This document shows, one piece after another, positions 11,479 to 23,552 of a stretch of DNA of 64,000 nt. The stretch comes from Taxillus chinensis. Its lineage: Eukaryota; Streptophyta; Magnoliopsida; Santalales; Loranthaceae. The DNA lies in NCBI GenBank assembly GCA_023512835.1, contig CM042092.1, forward strand, positions 41,806,258 to 41,870,257. The letters run 5' to 3'. The notes beneath the pieces were generated by a model that did not search any database, was not told the origin of the DNA, and worked only from the letters and a program-made list of their open reading frames with translations. Made by a program: the position numbers and the translations under genes. Position 1 is the first letter of the stretch. Every line of letters begins with the position of its first letter.

Positions 11479-12169
11479 ACCTAAGTGGGATAATATTGTC
11501 CAAAAGTTTGTAAATCAAGCAATAATAGTGTATATCTCTTATAGATTTTCTTGATAGGTTCCTTGGAGTTCTTGAAGTCAAAGTTCTCAAACTTGTCTCC
11601 TTAGTTTTGTCTTTGAGTTGTCCTTGCACTATTTGTTCCCCTCGAAGAGTATATAGAGCTTATCTTACACTTCTTTACCCATCTTGATGAATTTTGCGTC
11701 GAAAAATGTCATGATCAAGTAATGACTTAATGTACCTCAAGGCCTTGAGTGCTACTCCATTGAGGATACATTCTTTGGTGGATATGTCCAATAATGATTT
11801 GGACCTTAGTATCCCATTGCCTCTAATCGTCATGGGAGTGGGAGACTCCTTAAATAGGGATAGATACATAAGGTGATCATGGATGTTCAAGAAGATCTTA
11901 AAACATGCTTCCATTCCCTAAATTACTTATGCGTACATTTTGTTGGTTGCCTAATGGTATATGCCATGTACTAAATGGCATTGTTGGTGTTAGCCCTTTT
12001 ATTATTAGCATCACCATAAAGGGTGTTGGCGTTGCTGTTAGCATTGGCATTGTTGGTGTTAACGATAACAATGCTAATTTTCCCTTCATTAGATATATAC
12101 AAAGATTAATAGAACTCCTTTGATACTACTTGTTAGGACCTAGGGAGGATTTAAAAGTCACACGATGTT
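11479..12169 (-). mobile_element. Old copia fragment: gag, decayed primer site and LTR start
   Basis: Minus strand. Residues near 11,675-11,914 (FLNIHDHLMYLSLFKESPTP) align by eye with copia Z Gag (FMVCHDHLMWPCLHQEIPTS), followed by internally deleted gag. Upstream, an Asn/Ala-rich low-complexity N-terminus lies around 11,990-12,080. A decayed primer site (minus-strand TAGTATCAAAGG, 12,117-12,128) precedes an LTR head TGTTAGGACC at 12,131. The LTR is interrupted at 12,169 by gypsy A and resumes at 32,328. Confidence 0.65.
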
Positions 12170-12497
12170 GTAAATGTAAAGACTCGTATTTGGGTAGTTT
12201 TGAGAGATTACCATTCTATGGGAATGCAACTATCTGGACGGTAGTGTAGTCGTCGATGTGAGCATTTTGACTGTACCTGGGCCCGATTTCGAGTCGAGGC
12301 CCCGTTTGACTCGATTGTTGACTTTTCGGGGTTTATTGGTTGACTTTGCGTTTGGGCAGTCATGTGGGTGTGATATTATCTGAATAATATTGTGCTCGTC
12401 ATTTCGAGCGTTTTGACTGTAATTTGACTCAATTTGGAGTTTGGGACCTTGGAGGTCAATGATTGACTAGGTCGTTATTGGTTAATGACCGCGTAAA

Positions 12498-12505
12498 TAT
12501 AAATA
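12498..12505 (+). promoter_or_regulatory. TATA box of gypsy A 5' LTR
   Basis: TATAAATA followed 50-70 bp later by a GAGA-rich leader. The 3' LTR keeps the same box at 30,258-30,265. Family A lacks the ACGT palindromes found in the other gypsy LTRs here. Confidence 0.7.
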
Positions 12506-13112
12506 GCAGGAAAACGAAAGAGCTTTCACTTTACGCTATCACGTTTGTGCATTTGAGAGAGAGAGAAAGAGAGAGCTTGAAGCTTGGTGCCTTGGCAATT
12601 TGAGGCGATTTGGGTTCGTGGAGCTCAAAGAATCACTCTAAGTAGATGTCCTTGAACTTCTTATCTTAATTCTATCCTTGGTATGCACGAATTTGTCATG
12701 ATTTATGAAATTAAGTATGAACCCTAGGTTTTGGGGAAATCCAATTTTGGATTAGATCTAATGGTTTAGCATAAGATCTCGTGGTTAAGAACTATTTTAT
12801 ATTAGTTTTGATATATGTTTCGATGGTTTTGGGGTTGTATAACTGTGTATTCCATGAGGGTTGAGAATTCAACCATGGAAATCTAGATTTAGATCTAGAT
12901 TTCTGGAAATCTACAATTTGATGCGTATTTACTGCATTATCATGCGATTTAGAGGCATTTTGGACACATTTTGAGGTAGATATCGTGGTACATTTGCGTA
13001 AAATGCGTGTTTATGAGCATCCGGGGTTTGCTAGGTTGATTCCAGGAGGAAGAATAGGCAAAAACGATGATGAATATTACCATGGGTGGATTACTGGGTT
13101 GAAATGACAAAG

Positions 13113-13266
13113 ATTCGAAGTTCTGGGTCGAAGGGTCGAAGATCCAGGGTCGTAGGGTCGAAGTGTCGAAGATCCAGGGTCGTTGGGTCGAAGGTTCGTA
13201 GTTCGTAGTTCGTTGGGTCGAAGGTTCGTAGTTCATAGTTCGAAGGTTCGTAGTTCGTAGTTCAGT
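13113..13266. repeat. Degenerate GGTTCGTAGTTCG repeats in LTR A
   Basis: Short overlapping units built on GGGTCGAAGG and TTCGTAGTTCG. The counterpart in the 3' LTR is shorter and more decayed (about 30,890-31,045), with many CG to TG or CA changes. Confidence 0.75.
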
Positions 13267-13647
13267 AGTCCGAAGGTCCAGGAGATCAAAGACCAGTCTG
13301 AAGTCTTCGAGGCGCGCCGCAATTACGTATTCACGAGTCACGGCTCCAACCAGTGTGGCCGAACACTGGACTACACTGGATCATACTTAAGTTACAATGG
13401 AAATAACGAAATACCCCCATTTGGATTCAAAGAAAAATACTAGAAAAATTCATTTTCACTCCTTTAAAATGTGAAAATTGGGATTTAGTGTAAAATCTCG
13501 GGAAAATCCAGTTTTTCGTAAAGGTGAATTTTTTGAAAGTGGGGTTAGATATCTCAGAAAAATCCCCAAAAATCAGATTATCTTAGTTATGATATGGGAA
13601 CCCAATGCCGGGACTTTTTATTTCAAGAAAACAACTCCTATGGGTAT

Positions 13648-14327
13648 TGTTGGTCCCCAAGAGCCTAGAAAGGGGTGAATAGGCTCTAATCGAAACTCTT
13701 TCTTCACATAGATACAACACAATCTTGTTAAAAGATGTAATATTAGTGCGGAAGATAACTAGATAGTGGAAGTATTTTGTTTTATTATCCGATGATAATT
13801 ACAACAAAAATGAGCAACGAATTACAATGATTACAATATCACTCGATTTCTGATCCACACACACTGGCGTTGATAATCTTTATTTGCTTTTTATGAATAT
13901 TCACGGTTTAGTATTTATAGACATTCCTAGGAATCTATCTTGGAACTGTATATCCCGAGCACCGTGTAACATTAAGTTCTACACTTCGCTTTAAGCGCTA
14001 CGGATGTGGAGCTCGAAATATTGGAAGCATAAGTGTATTGAATTACTTTGCTTGATTCCAATTGCATTTGAGATTGCGTCCACATCTCTCGAGTGTTCCA
14101 CGTGTAAGACAATTTAGATCTTCAATGAGTTTGTGTTACATCAGGACACGGCGAGCCGAACATTAAATGCGGCTTGGAAAAGATGAAGCAGCGTCTTCAT
14201 AGTCCGTAGTAAGGTTCCTTACTCCGTATCAACGAAGCTCGGATCCTTACTTCGTGTCGGTAGTTGTTTACTCCGTATCGGTACGATCCCTGGAATCCTT
14301 GTTCCATGTAAGCGCTTCCTTACTCCA
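13648..14327 (-). mobile_element. Copia Z 3' LTR fragment
   Basis: Aligns with the first 0.68 kb of the 5' LTR at 22,368 (plus-strand order) but with more differences than the block copies show from each other. Cut at 14,327 by an Ogre-type LTR in the middle of the TTACTCC cluster. Confidence 0.88.
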
Positions 14328-14884
14328 TCTTGGACCCCATTTTTGTCCGGGTTGGATGTATCTTATCAAATTCAATTTTCCTCCGTTTTGCCTCGATTTG
14401 TTAAAATTTTTACGAACAACGTAGTCGTGACCACCGAGCGACAAATGCCCGATTTCAAGAAATTATTCAAAAAGATCTCCAAATGCCAAAGAGCCAGTCC
14501 TGGGCAATAAAAAATCAAATTCGAGGATCAACGTCTTTGACCACGCTTAATTCGAGGTCAAACGAAGAAGATATGGTCAAAATAGCGTTCGGGCCGCTAA
14601 CGATGGTTAAAACAAGAATTGACTTTTCAAACGGCACTCCGGATCAAGTCACGGATCTCATATTCTCATTGTACTCGTCGTTCCGAGAATTTTGACATAT
14701 GTATTGTATATATTCGCTCCCGCGGTCTTTTTCAATAAAAATTAAAAATTAAGTTTTTCGATAATAAATAATCGCAAGCGACTAAGCGGGGAAAATAAAA
14801 TCATTTTAAAATAAAAATGACACAGGGTTACTCATCACGATGTCCCGAGTCCAAAAATAATTTTCTCGTAATTTCTTAAAATTC

Positions 14885-14893
14885 GAGTCGCCA
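14885..14893 (+). other. tRNA-3'-end-like GAGTCGCCA inside Ogre LTR
   Basis: GAGTCGCCA is the exact reverse complement of TGGCGACTC, which occurs both in the primer site (18,105) and about 100 bp earlier inside the LTR (18,004). It therefore has the sequence of the presumed tRNA primer 3' end, including CCA. Confidence 0.55.
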
Positions 14894-15028
14894 TCCCGAG
14901 TCTAAAAACCTAAAGACGTCAGCGAAAAACTACCTAAATCAAAAGTTAGAAACCCTAGCCGCCAACCTCTCTTTTCCCGCCTATGTGTATCACACGTGTC
15001 ACCATATTACAAGTTAAATAAAAAAACA

Positions 15029-15060
<32 letters not shown>

Positions 15061-15344
15061 CAAAATAAAATAAAAAAAAGGGTCAACTCTCATCTCTCTC
15101 GTCTCTCTCCCGTCTCTCTCACGATTCGCACGCAGCGTTGATGCGGTCTTCTCCTCCATGCCTGACCACCGCATCGAGGTCCCCTGCATGTCCAGCCATG
15201 CCTGTCGGCCACAACCCATACCAGCGCCAGCCTTCCAAGCAGCACCAAACCCGGCTCTCAAACCATGGTTCTTCCTCGGACCAAACCTCACCTTAGCCTA
15301 ACCTCGATTCAAAGCCGCCGATTCAAAACCATCGATCCCTAGCC

Positions 15345-15351
15345 TATATAA
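15345..15351 (+). promoter_or_regulatory. TATA box of Ogre-type LTR
   Basis: TATATAA in a GC-richer stretch, about 1.0 kb into the LTR, the only well-placed TATA box seen there. The assignment as promoter is by position only. Confidence 0.5.
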
Positions 15352-16977
15352 TGGCAATTGACCATCCACACGAGGGGAGAGGAGTTCTTCCTGGGGGGAT
15401 CCGCCAAAAAAAAAAAACCATCAATGCTCTCCTTCTCGGCTTCTTCTTCCTCTTGTGAGCTCTTGAGAAAAAACCCGTACCATACCCTTCTCTTTCCCTC
15501 ACGCTGGCCTGCCCTGAAAATCTGATCCAAATAAAAACCAGCACTAAGATCTTCATCTCTTCTCCTCCGAAAAATCCAGAACGAAGCACATAAAAATCGT
15601 CCTCCATGGTCTCTCTCTTTCCAATTAAAAAAACCCAACCCTTCATCTTCTTCAGCCCTTTACCCCCTGGCCGCAAATCGATCCGACGGTCGCTCTCCTT
15701 CCACTGGGCGGGTCACACCATCGGTTGCCCAATCCGACATCAAGTCCTTTCCCCTTTCAAGCGCGAACCAAAGTCTCGAGGCCTGCCGTTGTCCTTGCAC
15801 GATTCGACGGATTGAAGAGGAAGGAGGCAGGAAGGCAAGGGACTCGCAAGGGGACATCCCCGTTCATAGTCCTAACGAAGAGAAGACCTCTTTGATTGAG
15901 TGGTTGGTTTATATTCATTTTTGTCTGCCTTTGCATGGTCAGTCTTGTGTGTTGGTTGTTAATCTCGCTATGCCTCTGTCTAAGTTTTGAACGAACTTGT
16001 GTTTCTTCATTTGTGCTAAATGCAATAGGTTCTTGTGGTTGATAAGATGCAAGTTTTCAAAGGTGTTTTTTTTAAAGATAAAATGAGTGTTAAGGTCTCT
16101 GCTTTGGCAAGGAGTAAAGTGAAACTACCACTCTGCTTTTTACGTTTTTTTTTGATTGCTTTGTGTGTTGTGGTTCTTAACAAACAAAAAAAAAGAGGAA
16201 GGAAAAATGACTTTTGTTTCAAGTATGTTAAAAAAAAACGAAAACATGACTGGTGATTGATTTTTGTTGGTGTCTGTTTTGTTTAGTTTGTCCTCACGAT
16301 TCGATTGTTGTATCTTTGTTGTGTCTTCACCAGTTCATGTTGTTGTCTCGATCTATTGGGTTTGTTTTTGGGCTGCCCAATCTAGGCGGCTTGTGTTTGT
16401 TCGGTCTCGATAGTATGTTCGTAACAAAAAAAAAACACAAAAAAATGGTCGTATTATTTCAGGTGTGTTTAAAAAAAAGAGAATAACTGAAAAATGCCTG
16501 GTGATTTTTTTTGGTAACTGTCTTGTTGGGGATTAGTTTTGTTGGTGATTGTTGTTTCGTTTCAGCGTGTTGCTTATGATTTGCCTTCACCTAATTTGTT
16601 TTGTTCCTCGAACATGGGAATAAGCCACTTTTTTTTTGTCATAGACACTATTCCTTCTTCCTTTTCTTGTCTTTTCTTTCCTAGTTTCTACTATGTGTTC
16701 GATGTGCTTCGGGCTGTTTGTATATATTTGTTTGTGGCCTTTCTGTTTGATTTAAATCCCCACACGGACAAAAACGAAAACATTTCAAATGGGTCAACTC
16801 GTGGTGTCTAGGTTGTTTTGTTTATCATGTATTTTTTTTCATTACTATATTTATTTATTTTTTATTTTAAATTTTATTGGCTATTAGGGTGATGTTAGTC
16901 GGCCATTCGTAATCTTGTAAACATGGGTCATGTAACCCATTGTGCTCTTTTCTTTTTCTTTTTCTTGTTTTTTTGTA

Positions 16978-17318
16978 ATCTGTAAATTAAGTATTGTAAA
17001 AAAAAAAGCAAAAAAAAAAAAAAAAAAAGGAGAGAAAGAGAGGGAAAGGTTGTTTTCATTTTGTGGATGGCACATTATCACACACCTCACTTGTGTTTGT
17101 TTTGTCTAAATAAAAAATGTTTTTTAAATATATGTATATATATATATATATATAAAACATCTTCTCAAAAAAAAAAAAAAAAAAAAAACACAAAAAAAAA
17201 AAGACAAAACAAAAAAAAGGAAAAACAAAAAGAAAACTTTTCTCCAATAAAAAAAAATTGAAACGAAACAGAAAAAGGTACAAAAAAAAATTTCCGATAA
17301 AAAAAGATTTTCTAAATT

Positions 17319-17351
<33 letters not shown>
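16978..17351. repeat. Low-complexity tract: poly(A), (TA)n, (AG)n
   Basis: Succession of A-rich runs, a (TA)n run at 17,128-17,154, further A runs and an AG run. Block copy 1 enters the window within this tract. Confidence 0.9.
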
Positions 17352-17354
<3 letters not shown>

Positions 17355-17977
17355 AAAAAAAAAAAAAAATGTTTTCCAAACAAATAAAAAAAAGGAGTTT
17401 TTCAAACAAAAAACAAAAATAAAAAAAAAATAAAATAAAACAAGTAAACACACAAAACCTTTTACCACTTGTGTTTTTAATACTTGGTTTTTTCCTTTTA
17501 CTATTACTTTTCCTTAGGATCATTGTAATCACTTAAATTAGAACGTCAACATAGAACTTAAAATAAGTTTGACTTTAGGTTTCCTTTGGACTTTAGGATG
17601 ACTTAGAAGTAATTTTGAACTTTAATAATCATAGGATTTTCTTTAAAGGCTTAGGATAAATCACGTTTAATCTCTAACTTCAATAAATAATTGAAAAATG
17701 AAAAAATTAAATTGCTAGGACTTCCTTTAGAGGCTTAGGACAAATTAGACTTAATTCTAACTTTAACAAATGACTTAGAAAAAAAAGGGTAAACTCTTAG
17801 GCCATATGTAAGTTCAACATCACTTTTAGATTAGCTACACTTAAGCGATAGTTAAAGCAAGTTAGAAACCTCCCACTCCTAAGATAGGTACCGAAAGGGC
17901 GTTATGGGGGTGCTAAACCTTCCTCACACGTAATTAACTTCCGAACCCAGTTCTAGTGACGTAGATCATTTTAGGTG

Positions 17978-18004
17978 ACCAACTGCACCCCAAAAACAGT
18001 TGGT
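17978..18004 (+). other. Hairpin just before the Ogre LTR end
   Basis: Perfect 8-bp inverted repeat ACCAACTG / CAGTTGGT with an 11-base C/A-rich loop. In copy 1 the right arm reads CGGTTGGT, breaking one pair through a CAG to CGG difference. Confidence 0.7.
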
Positions 18005-18102
18005 GGCGACTCTGTTACTTTTTCATCACCATTCGGGTGAAGGGTGGGAGGACCGCATCCCTAAAAAGCGGGTTTCCCTCCTGACGAAATCCGGTGATGA
18101 CA

Positions 18103-18864
18103 GATGGCGACTCTTTGGGGACAGTTAGAGAGTTAGGCCTAGGATTAGGATTAGGAGGTTTATTCTTTGTTTTAAATTGTTTTTATTCTTTTATTTTTTA
18201 TTTATTCTTTATTTAATTGATTTATTTACTACGCTTAATCATCGTTGCATGATAGTTTTGATTTATACGCTTTAATGCCATGATAGTCGTGTTTTTATTG
18301 CTTTCCCTAAATTGTAGTATTCATGTATAAACCCTATACCCGGGTTTTTATCACGGTTTAGGTTAGCGAGGTTTAGTAGGGTGCCTGGCGCGTTGATCAT
18401 TATCCGCAAAGGGACCCTGGACTCCTCACTCAAGCTAGAGGTCCTTTTAAGGCTCGTCCTTCTAGGGCCCCCTCCCAGGTAAATCCCATGGTGTATGGAC
18501 CCCTCTATTGAGGTAGCTTAGGAACCAACGAATAAGATAGGCTTAGCAAGTAAAAGTCCATTAGGGACATTGACCCACATATTGTTTGCTCATTTCAGCC
18601 TTCCTTTTGAAAAATAGGTGCATTCATATTAGATCATATTATTTTATTATTGCTTTCTTATTATATATTGTTTTGTAAGTATTCTTATTGTTATTGTTCA
18701 TATATTATTTTTTTTATACTAACCTTGTTTCGATTTATGCAATTGTTCATATGAGTATTATTGTTTTACTAACCTTATCTTATGTATATTATTGTTCTTT
18801 TTAGTAACCTTGTTTTCATTGTATACATATTAATGTTTTTTTTAATCTTGTCATGTATATTGGT
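18103..18864 (+). mobile_element. Ogre-type primer site (from 18,105) and leader, no gene
   Basis: TGGCGACTCTTTGGGGAC starts at 18,105 (copy 1: TGGCGACTCTGCTGGGGAC). The remaining 0.74 kb is AT-rich leader without coding signal, joined directly to copia integrase sequence at about 18,865. Confidence 0.65.
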
Positions 18865-19975
18865 ATTCTCTGAAATGTGAAATCGTGGGCTTTCATCCTC
18901 TCCACATCTCATAGGGTGTTTTCATGGTAAGTTTATTTATTAGAGTTCTGTTCTGAACGTAGCAGGTAGTGGACACAGCTTCAGCCCATAGACTGAGAGG
19001 AAGCTTTGCCCTTGCTAACATAGATCTGCCACCCTCGACTAAAGTGCGATTCTTGCACTCAGCTACCCCATTTTGCTGTGGAGTTCTGGGTGCAGAGAAG
19101 TCGTGTTGAATGCCCTGTTCAGAACAATATGACCTCATATCTGAAAATTCAAATTCCATACCATGATCACTCCTGATGAATTTAATGCTCAGTCCTTGTG
19201 AGTTGCTTATCCAGTGGAAAAGATCGACAAGATGCTCAAAAGTTTGATCCTTAGATTTTAGGAAGATCACCCATGTCTACATGGTGAAATCATCGATAAC
19301 CACAAGGGTATATCTTGCACCATCCAGTGAAGGAACAGAAATGGGACCACAAAGGTCTATATGAAGAAGTTGTAGAGGAGCAGTTATTGAATTAACAGAT
19401 TTGCTCTTAAAACTATGTTTGGTCTGTTTGCCAAGTTGACATTCTCGACAGAGAGTATCTCTGGAGTATTTGTGTTTAGGCAGACCGGTGACCAGATCAA
19501 GCGATGCTAACTTAGACAAGGTCTTAAAATTTAAATATGCGTAACGCTTGTGCCATAGCCAACTATCTTCATCCGATGTTGTAGTGAGGAAGCATACAAG
19601 GGTCGGCGAGTTATTTCTTAAGACCACAGAGTATATGTCCCCATCTCTTGATCCGGATAATTTAATATCTCCGGATAAGTTTTCCTTGACCGTGCAGGTA
19701 TTGGACATAAAGGAAACAGCAAATCCTTTGTCACATAGATTACTGACACTCAGCAGATTATGCTTCAAACCTTCGACTAGTGCAACTCTAGTGATTGATA
19801 CACAGCCATTGGTTAAAGTGCCATACCTGACAGTCTTACCTTTGCTGTTGTTACCATATGATACGGATGGACCTCGTTTGTCATTAACTTCAACAAGCGA
19901 GTCCTGTTCACCCGGCATATGTCCGGAGCATCCGTTATCGAGTATCCACTTGCTTTGATTAATCTTTGACTTCAA
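18865..19975 (-). pseudogene. Copia protease-integrase remnant (copy 2)
   Basis: Better preserved copy. From the right: protease motif WILDNGCSGHMPGEQ (19,919-19,948; DNG triad), pre-integrase zinc segment LWHKRYAYLNFKTLSKLASL with one His lost, cysteines CRECQLGKQ, integrase core HIDLCGP (first Asp), a TAG at 19,274-19,276 after DFTM, then IRSDHG (second Asp), PQQNGVAE (catalytic Glu) and KTPYEMWRG followed by TGA. Integrase would join element DNA to the host chromosome. Sequence ends about ten codons later at the Ogre junction, so C-terminal integrase, reverse transcriptase and RNase H are absent. Confidence 0.88.
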
Positions 19976-22307
19976 GTGGGATGGCAGTGAGTTCCATAGA
20001 TGCTCCTGTAAGACAACAATTTATACTTTTGGTGCCCAAACTTGTTTCAGGCGGTTAGGAGAAACAACGATGAGTGTCACGTTCCGGATTTCACAATGTT
20101 AGGAGCTTTTGCTTTCCGGGTTGTCATTACTTTGTGAGCATGATTTGCTTCTTTTATTTGGGTTTTCTTGGGAGTGACACTCCTTTGAGATTTAGATTTT
20201 GATTTCCTCGAAAAACCCTTTTTTAATGAACAGATCTTTTTTTATACGAACTTGATTACAAAGCCAGTTATCAGATAAACTCCAACATTCATAGTGATAA
20301 TGACCTATTTCCCTACAGATGGAACAGACATTATGGTGCGGAGTACAAATAGGGGATACAGGTCTCTTAGATGTTACATACGTTCTACTCTATTCCCTAT
20401 GGCCTAGTCCATTGCATTTGGGTGACGAGCTCTTGGCCCTAGATGCGTCGACCTTAGCCTTTCCTTTCTTTTTGGGTGCTATAGTTTTGGCTTGAACTGC
20501 AGCAGGCCTTCCCTTCATCATTAGATACGGGTCTTTCGCTTCGGGAACAACGATATGACCTCGACTCCACAATCATAAACTATGGTGCCACCTGAAATGA
20601 AACCATCCAACGGTTTAGATGTACTAATAGGATAAAGGTTGGTTAGTTTCGAAATGAAATCCGGAGGACACTCGATCGTGTGGAGGTCGATGGTTCGGAA
20701 CCTAGGCCAGATTTGACTCGTATGTTATCCGGATCGAGTTCTAAATGTAGAGGCTATTTCCCCATATTCTAGCCACTTACGATTTATTTCTTTTTCCTGT
20801 TCCATTTCATTTTCGAGATGTTTCACAATCACTTTTAGGCCTATTAGGTTGGTATTTAGCAAGTGATTTTCAGCTCTTAGATCATGATACCAAGCCTCTA
20901 TACCCATGAAGTCAATTATGTCCTTTTCTAGTCTAGCAATAGTAATCTCAAGACGTTTATTTTGACTTTCCATATCTTTGTACATTTGAGTAATTATTAG
21001 TCTCTCATTCTTTTCATGATAACGTTCGGTAATAAGAGATTCTAATTTACTCATGAACTCGAAGATTGAAGGTACCTCGGTATTTGCCATAAGGCGGACG
21101 TTCGGTTTAGGAGTTGGCTCATCATCCGAGGATTCCTCCTCTTTTTCCGAGCCACCGACGTATTTTGTGACAAACGCCTTCCTCTTGTTCTTGCCGTTGT
21201 CCGAGGTGGAGCGACGAGGAGTTACCTTGTCACTTTTCTCGGCCACTTTAGATTTGGATTTGCGATCCTTGGCCCAGCTGACCGATTTTCCCACAATTAT
21301 AGCATTCCTAGGAACCGGAATCGATCACTCCTTCCTTCGGAAAGATGATGAGGAGCCTCTTCTCGAATCCTTTTCCGCTTTTCGTAGGAATCGCTCGAAG
21401 GATTTGACAAGGAAAGCTATTTACTCTTCCTCGTCAGAGTTAGAATTCTCGGACTCATTCGTATCATCATTCCTCAGTATGCTGAGACATTCCATAGCTT
21501 TGAGAGCTACCCCCTTTTCTTTTCGAGTTATTTTCTCGTCTCGGTCAGAGTATTTAAACCTGACCTCGTGAGTCCGTAGCTCTCCATAAAGTTCTTCAAG
21601 GGGAACATACTGCCAGTTCTTGTCGGATTGCATCTGAAGTTGTTTGGAGTAGTAATGATCCGACAAGGAGTGAAAGAACTTGTCATTGATATGAGATTGA
21701 GAATAATGATCATTGACAATTTTTAGCTCTAGGATAAGCTTGCCGAATCTCCAATAGATGCTCTCGAGTGATTCGCCCGGTTTGTGATTGAAACTCTCAA
21801 AGTTCCGTCTCGAGAGTACGATAACGTTCGCATTTGGGACTGACTTCCCTCATAGAGGATTGTCGGTTTATCCCGATAGCTTTTGCGTCGTGCGGCCTTA
21901 GACGTCCGTGAAAGCCTCGGAATCCAAGGATGATGTAACATATGCCAAAGCCTTTTTGTTAGCACACTGCTAGGCTCTTTCATCATTGGTGAGTTCGGCA
22001 TCGCCTTTTGGTCTTCGACTCCATGTTCTCCGATAGTCATCGAAGTGGGTATCTCCTGATGAAGACATGGCCACATGAGATGATCATGGCAAACCATGAA
22101 CATTCTCATGCGAGCTTTCCACCGGGAGAAAAGCTCAGTGTTGAATTTGGGTGGCTTTGTCGAGTGAAGCGGAACTCTGTGCTTGTGAAGCGGCGGCGGC
22201 AGGTTGAGGTGGATCGACATTTTCACTGCTGCTACGATTTGGAAGGGGCTCTTGTGCACCTCCGGAGTTAAGGCGAGTGTTGAATAGCATGCGCTTTCTT
22301 CGGCCAT
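19976..22307 (-). pseudogene. Copia Gag remnant (copy 2)
   Basis: Start ATG at 22,307 (MAEESACYST). Same plan as copy 1: UBN2-type capsid segment (FSRWKARMRMF), acidic stretch and coiled coil (20,725-21,294), and the second CCHC knuckle intact at 20,285-20,326 (CSICREIGHYHYEC). The first knuckle is destroyed here: relative to copy 1, CAG and CTG words near 21,263-21,285 read CGA, CTG/ACCG, which shifts the frame and replaces a knuckle Cys by Arg. Similar small shifts recur at 20,520-20,730, 21,310-21,400 and 21,800-21,900. The two copies therefore break at different places, mostly at CAG/CTG. Confidence 0.82.
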
Positions 22308-22354
22308 TGGTAAGAGTGAAAGAGTGGGATCTCTACTTAGAACAAATAGAACGT

Positions 22355-22365
22355 GCTCGATACCA
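22355..22365 (-). other. Primer-binding site, Met-tRNA (copia Z, copy 2, altered)
   Basis: Minus-strand TGGTATCGAGC; copy 1 has the canonical TGGTATCAGAGC. The loss is at CAGA. Confidence 0.8.
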
Positions 22366-22367
22366 CT

Positions 22368-23552
22368 TGTTGGTCCCCCGGGAGCTTAGAGGGGGGTGAA
22401 TAGGCTCTAATCGAAACTCTTTCTTCACACAGTACAACACAATCTGGTTAAAAGATGTACTATCGGTGCGGAAGATAACCAGGATAGTGGAAGTATTTTG
22501 TTTTATTATCTGATGATAATTACAACAAAAATGAGCAGCAATTACACTAATTACAATAGCACTCGCTTTACGATCACACACACTACGTTGATAATCTCTA
22601 TTCGTTTTTTATGAATATACACGTTTAGTATTTATAAATATCCCTAGGAATCTATCTTGGACTGTATATCCCGAGCACCGTGTAACATTAAGTTCTACAC
22701 TTCTACTTTAACTGCTACCGATGTGGTGCTCGAAATATTGGAAGCATAAGTGTATTGAATTACTTTGCTTGATTCCAATTGCATTTGAGACTGCGTCCAC
22801 ATCTCCGAGTGTTCCACGTGTAAGACAGTTTAGATCTTCAATGAGTTTGTCTTACATCGGGACACAGCGAGCTGAACATTAAATGCGGCTTGGAAAAGAT
22901 GAAGCAGCGTCTTCTTAGTCCATAGTAAGGTTCCTTACTCCGTATCAACAAAGCTCGGATCTTTACTTCGTGTCAGTAGTTGCTTACTCCGTATCGGTAC
23001 ATCCTGGAATCCTTGTTCCGTGCAAGCGCTTCCTTACTCCGCACGAGTAGGTATAGAATGCTTACTCCGCATCGGCGCTTGGTTCGGATTCCTTACTCCA
23101 CATTAGTTTCCCTTACTCCGCATCAATGACAGACTCGGATTCCATGGTCCGGGTCTTTATTTTCTCGGTCCGGTGGAGTGACAACTTCGATTTGTTCTCT
23201 ACAACAAGTCTCTCTTACTCCGTGCGAGTTGTAGACTCGGAATCTTACTCCGCATCACTTAACACGGTCTAGTTAAAAGTTAGACACGGGTTCCTTGGTC
23301 GTTTTGTCAAGTGATTACTCCGTATGAAGGATCCTTACAACGAATGATAACTTGGTTATGTACCAAGTGAATGACGACACTCACGATGAGCCAGATCAGG
23401 ATTATGTATCCTGCCCATAGCTTTGTCCTTACAAGAACAGGTCCGGGTTAAAGTTTTATCTTCCGCATGGACTTAAAATAAACATGAAACATCTTAAATC
23501 AAATTACATAGGGTTTGATCCGCATCATCCAAATTTTAGGTTTGATCCAGGA
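22368..23552 (-). mobile_element. Copia Z 5' LTR (copy 2)
   Basis: TGTTGGTCCCC to CCAGGA (copy 1 ends CCAGCA), followed by the GGTAT duplication. Includes the TTACTCCG cluster at 22,934-23,321. Confidence 0.92.

Larger units (their letters stand above)
12175..13647 (+). mobile_element. Gypsy A 5' LTR, left-hand part
   Basis: Matches the start of the 3' LTR (29,917-31,446) with visible divergence, so the element is not recent. Contains a TATA box (12,498-12,505), a GA-rich leader (12,554-12,575) and a degenerate repeat block. Ends at GGTAT, the copia Z target site. Confidence 0.9.
14328..18102 (+). mobile_element. Tat/Ogre-type LTR, about 3.8 kb
   Basis: Head TCTTGGACCCCATTTTTGTC (second base C where TG is expected; the inverted copy at 10,865 keeps TG) and end GATGACA before the primer site. 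This length is usual for Ogre LTRs. It contains (AAAAC)n at about 15,030-15,060, a TATA box at 15,345-15,351, long T- and A-rich tracts, (TA)n at 17,128-17,154 and (AG)n at 17,323-17,351. No protein-coding frame is credible; the small open frames are simple-sequence products. Confidence 0.8.
13648..23552 (-). mobile_element. Copia element Z (copy 2), nested in LTR A
   Basis: Minus-strand element. The left end TGTTGGTCCCC at 13,648 follows GGTAT (13,643-13,647) and the right end is followed by GGTAT (23,553-23,557). From the left it holds a 3' LTR fragment, an Ogre-type insertion/deletion scar, integrase, protease, gag and the 5' LTR. Reverse transcriptase, RNase H and most of the 3' LTR are missing, so it cannot move by itself. 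Confidence 0.9.

Noticed and set aside
14885..14893. A tRNA gene near GAGTCGCCA
   Set aside because: No A or B box and no cloverleaf arms nearby; only the 3'-end word is present.
15339..15857. Possible host exon in the GC-richer part of the Ogre LTR
   Set aside because: No recognisable protein, frames on both strands equally open, and the stretch is inside an LTR with defined ends.
17056..17532. Open frames rich in Phe, Leu, Ser and Lys
   Set aside because: They are translations of A/T and AG/CT simple sequence, with no domain and no conserved start.
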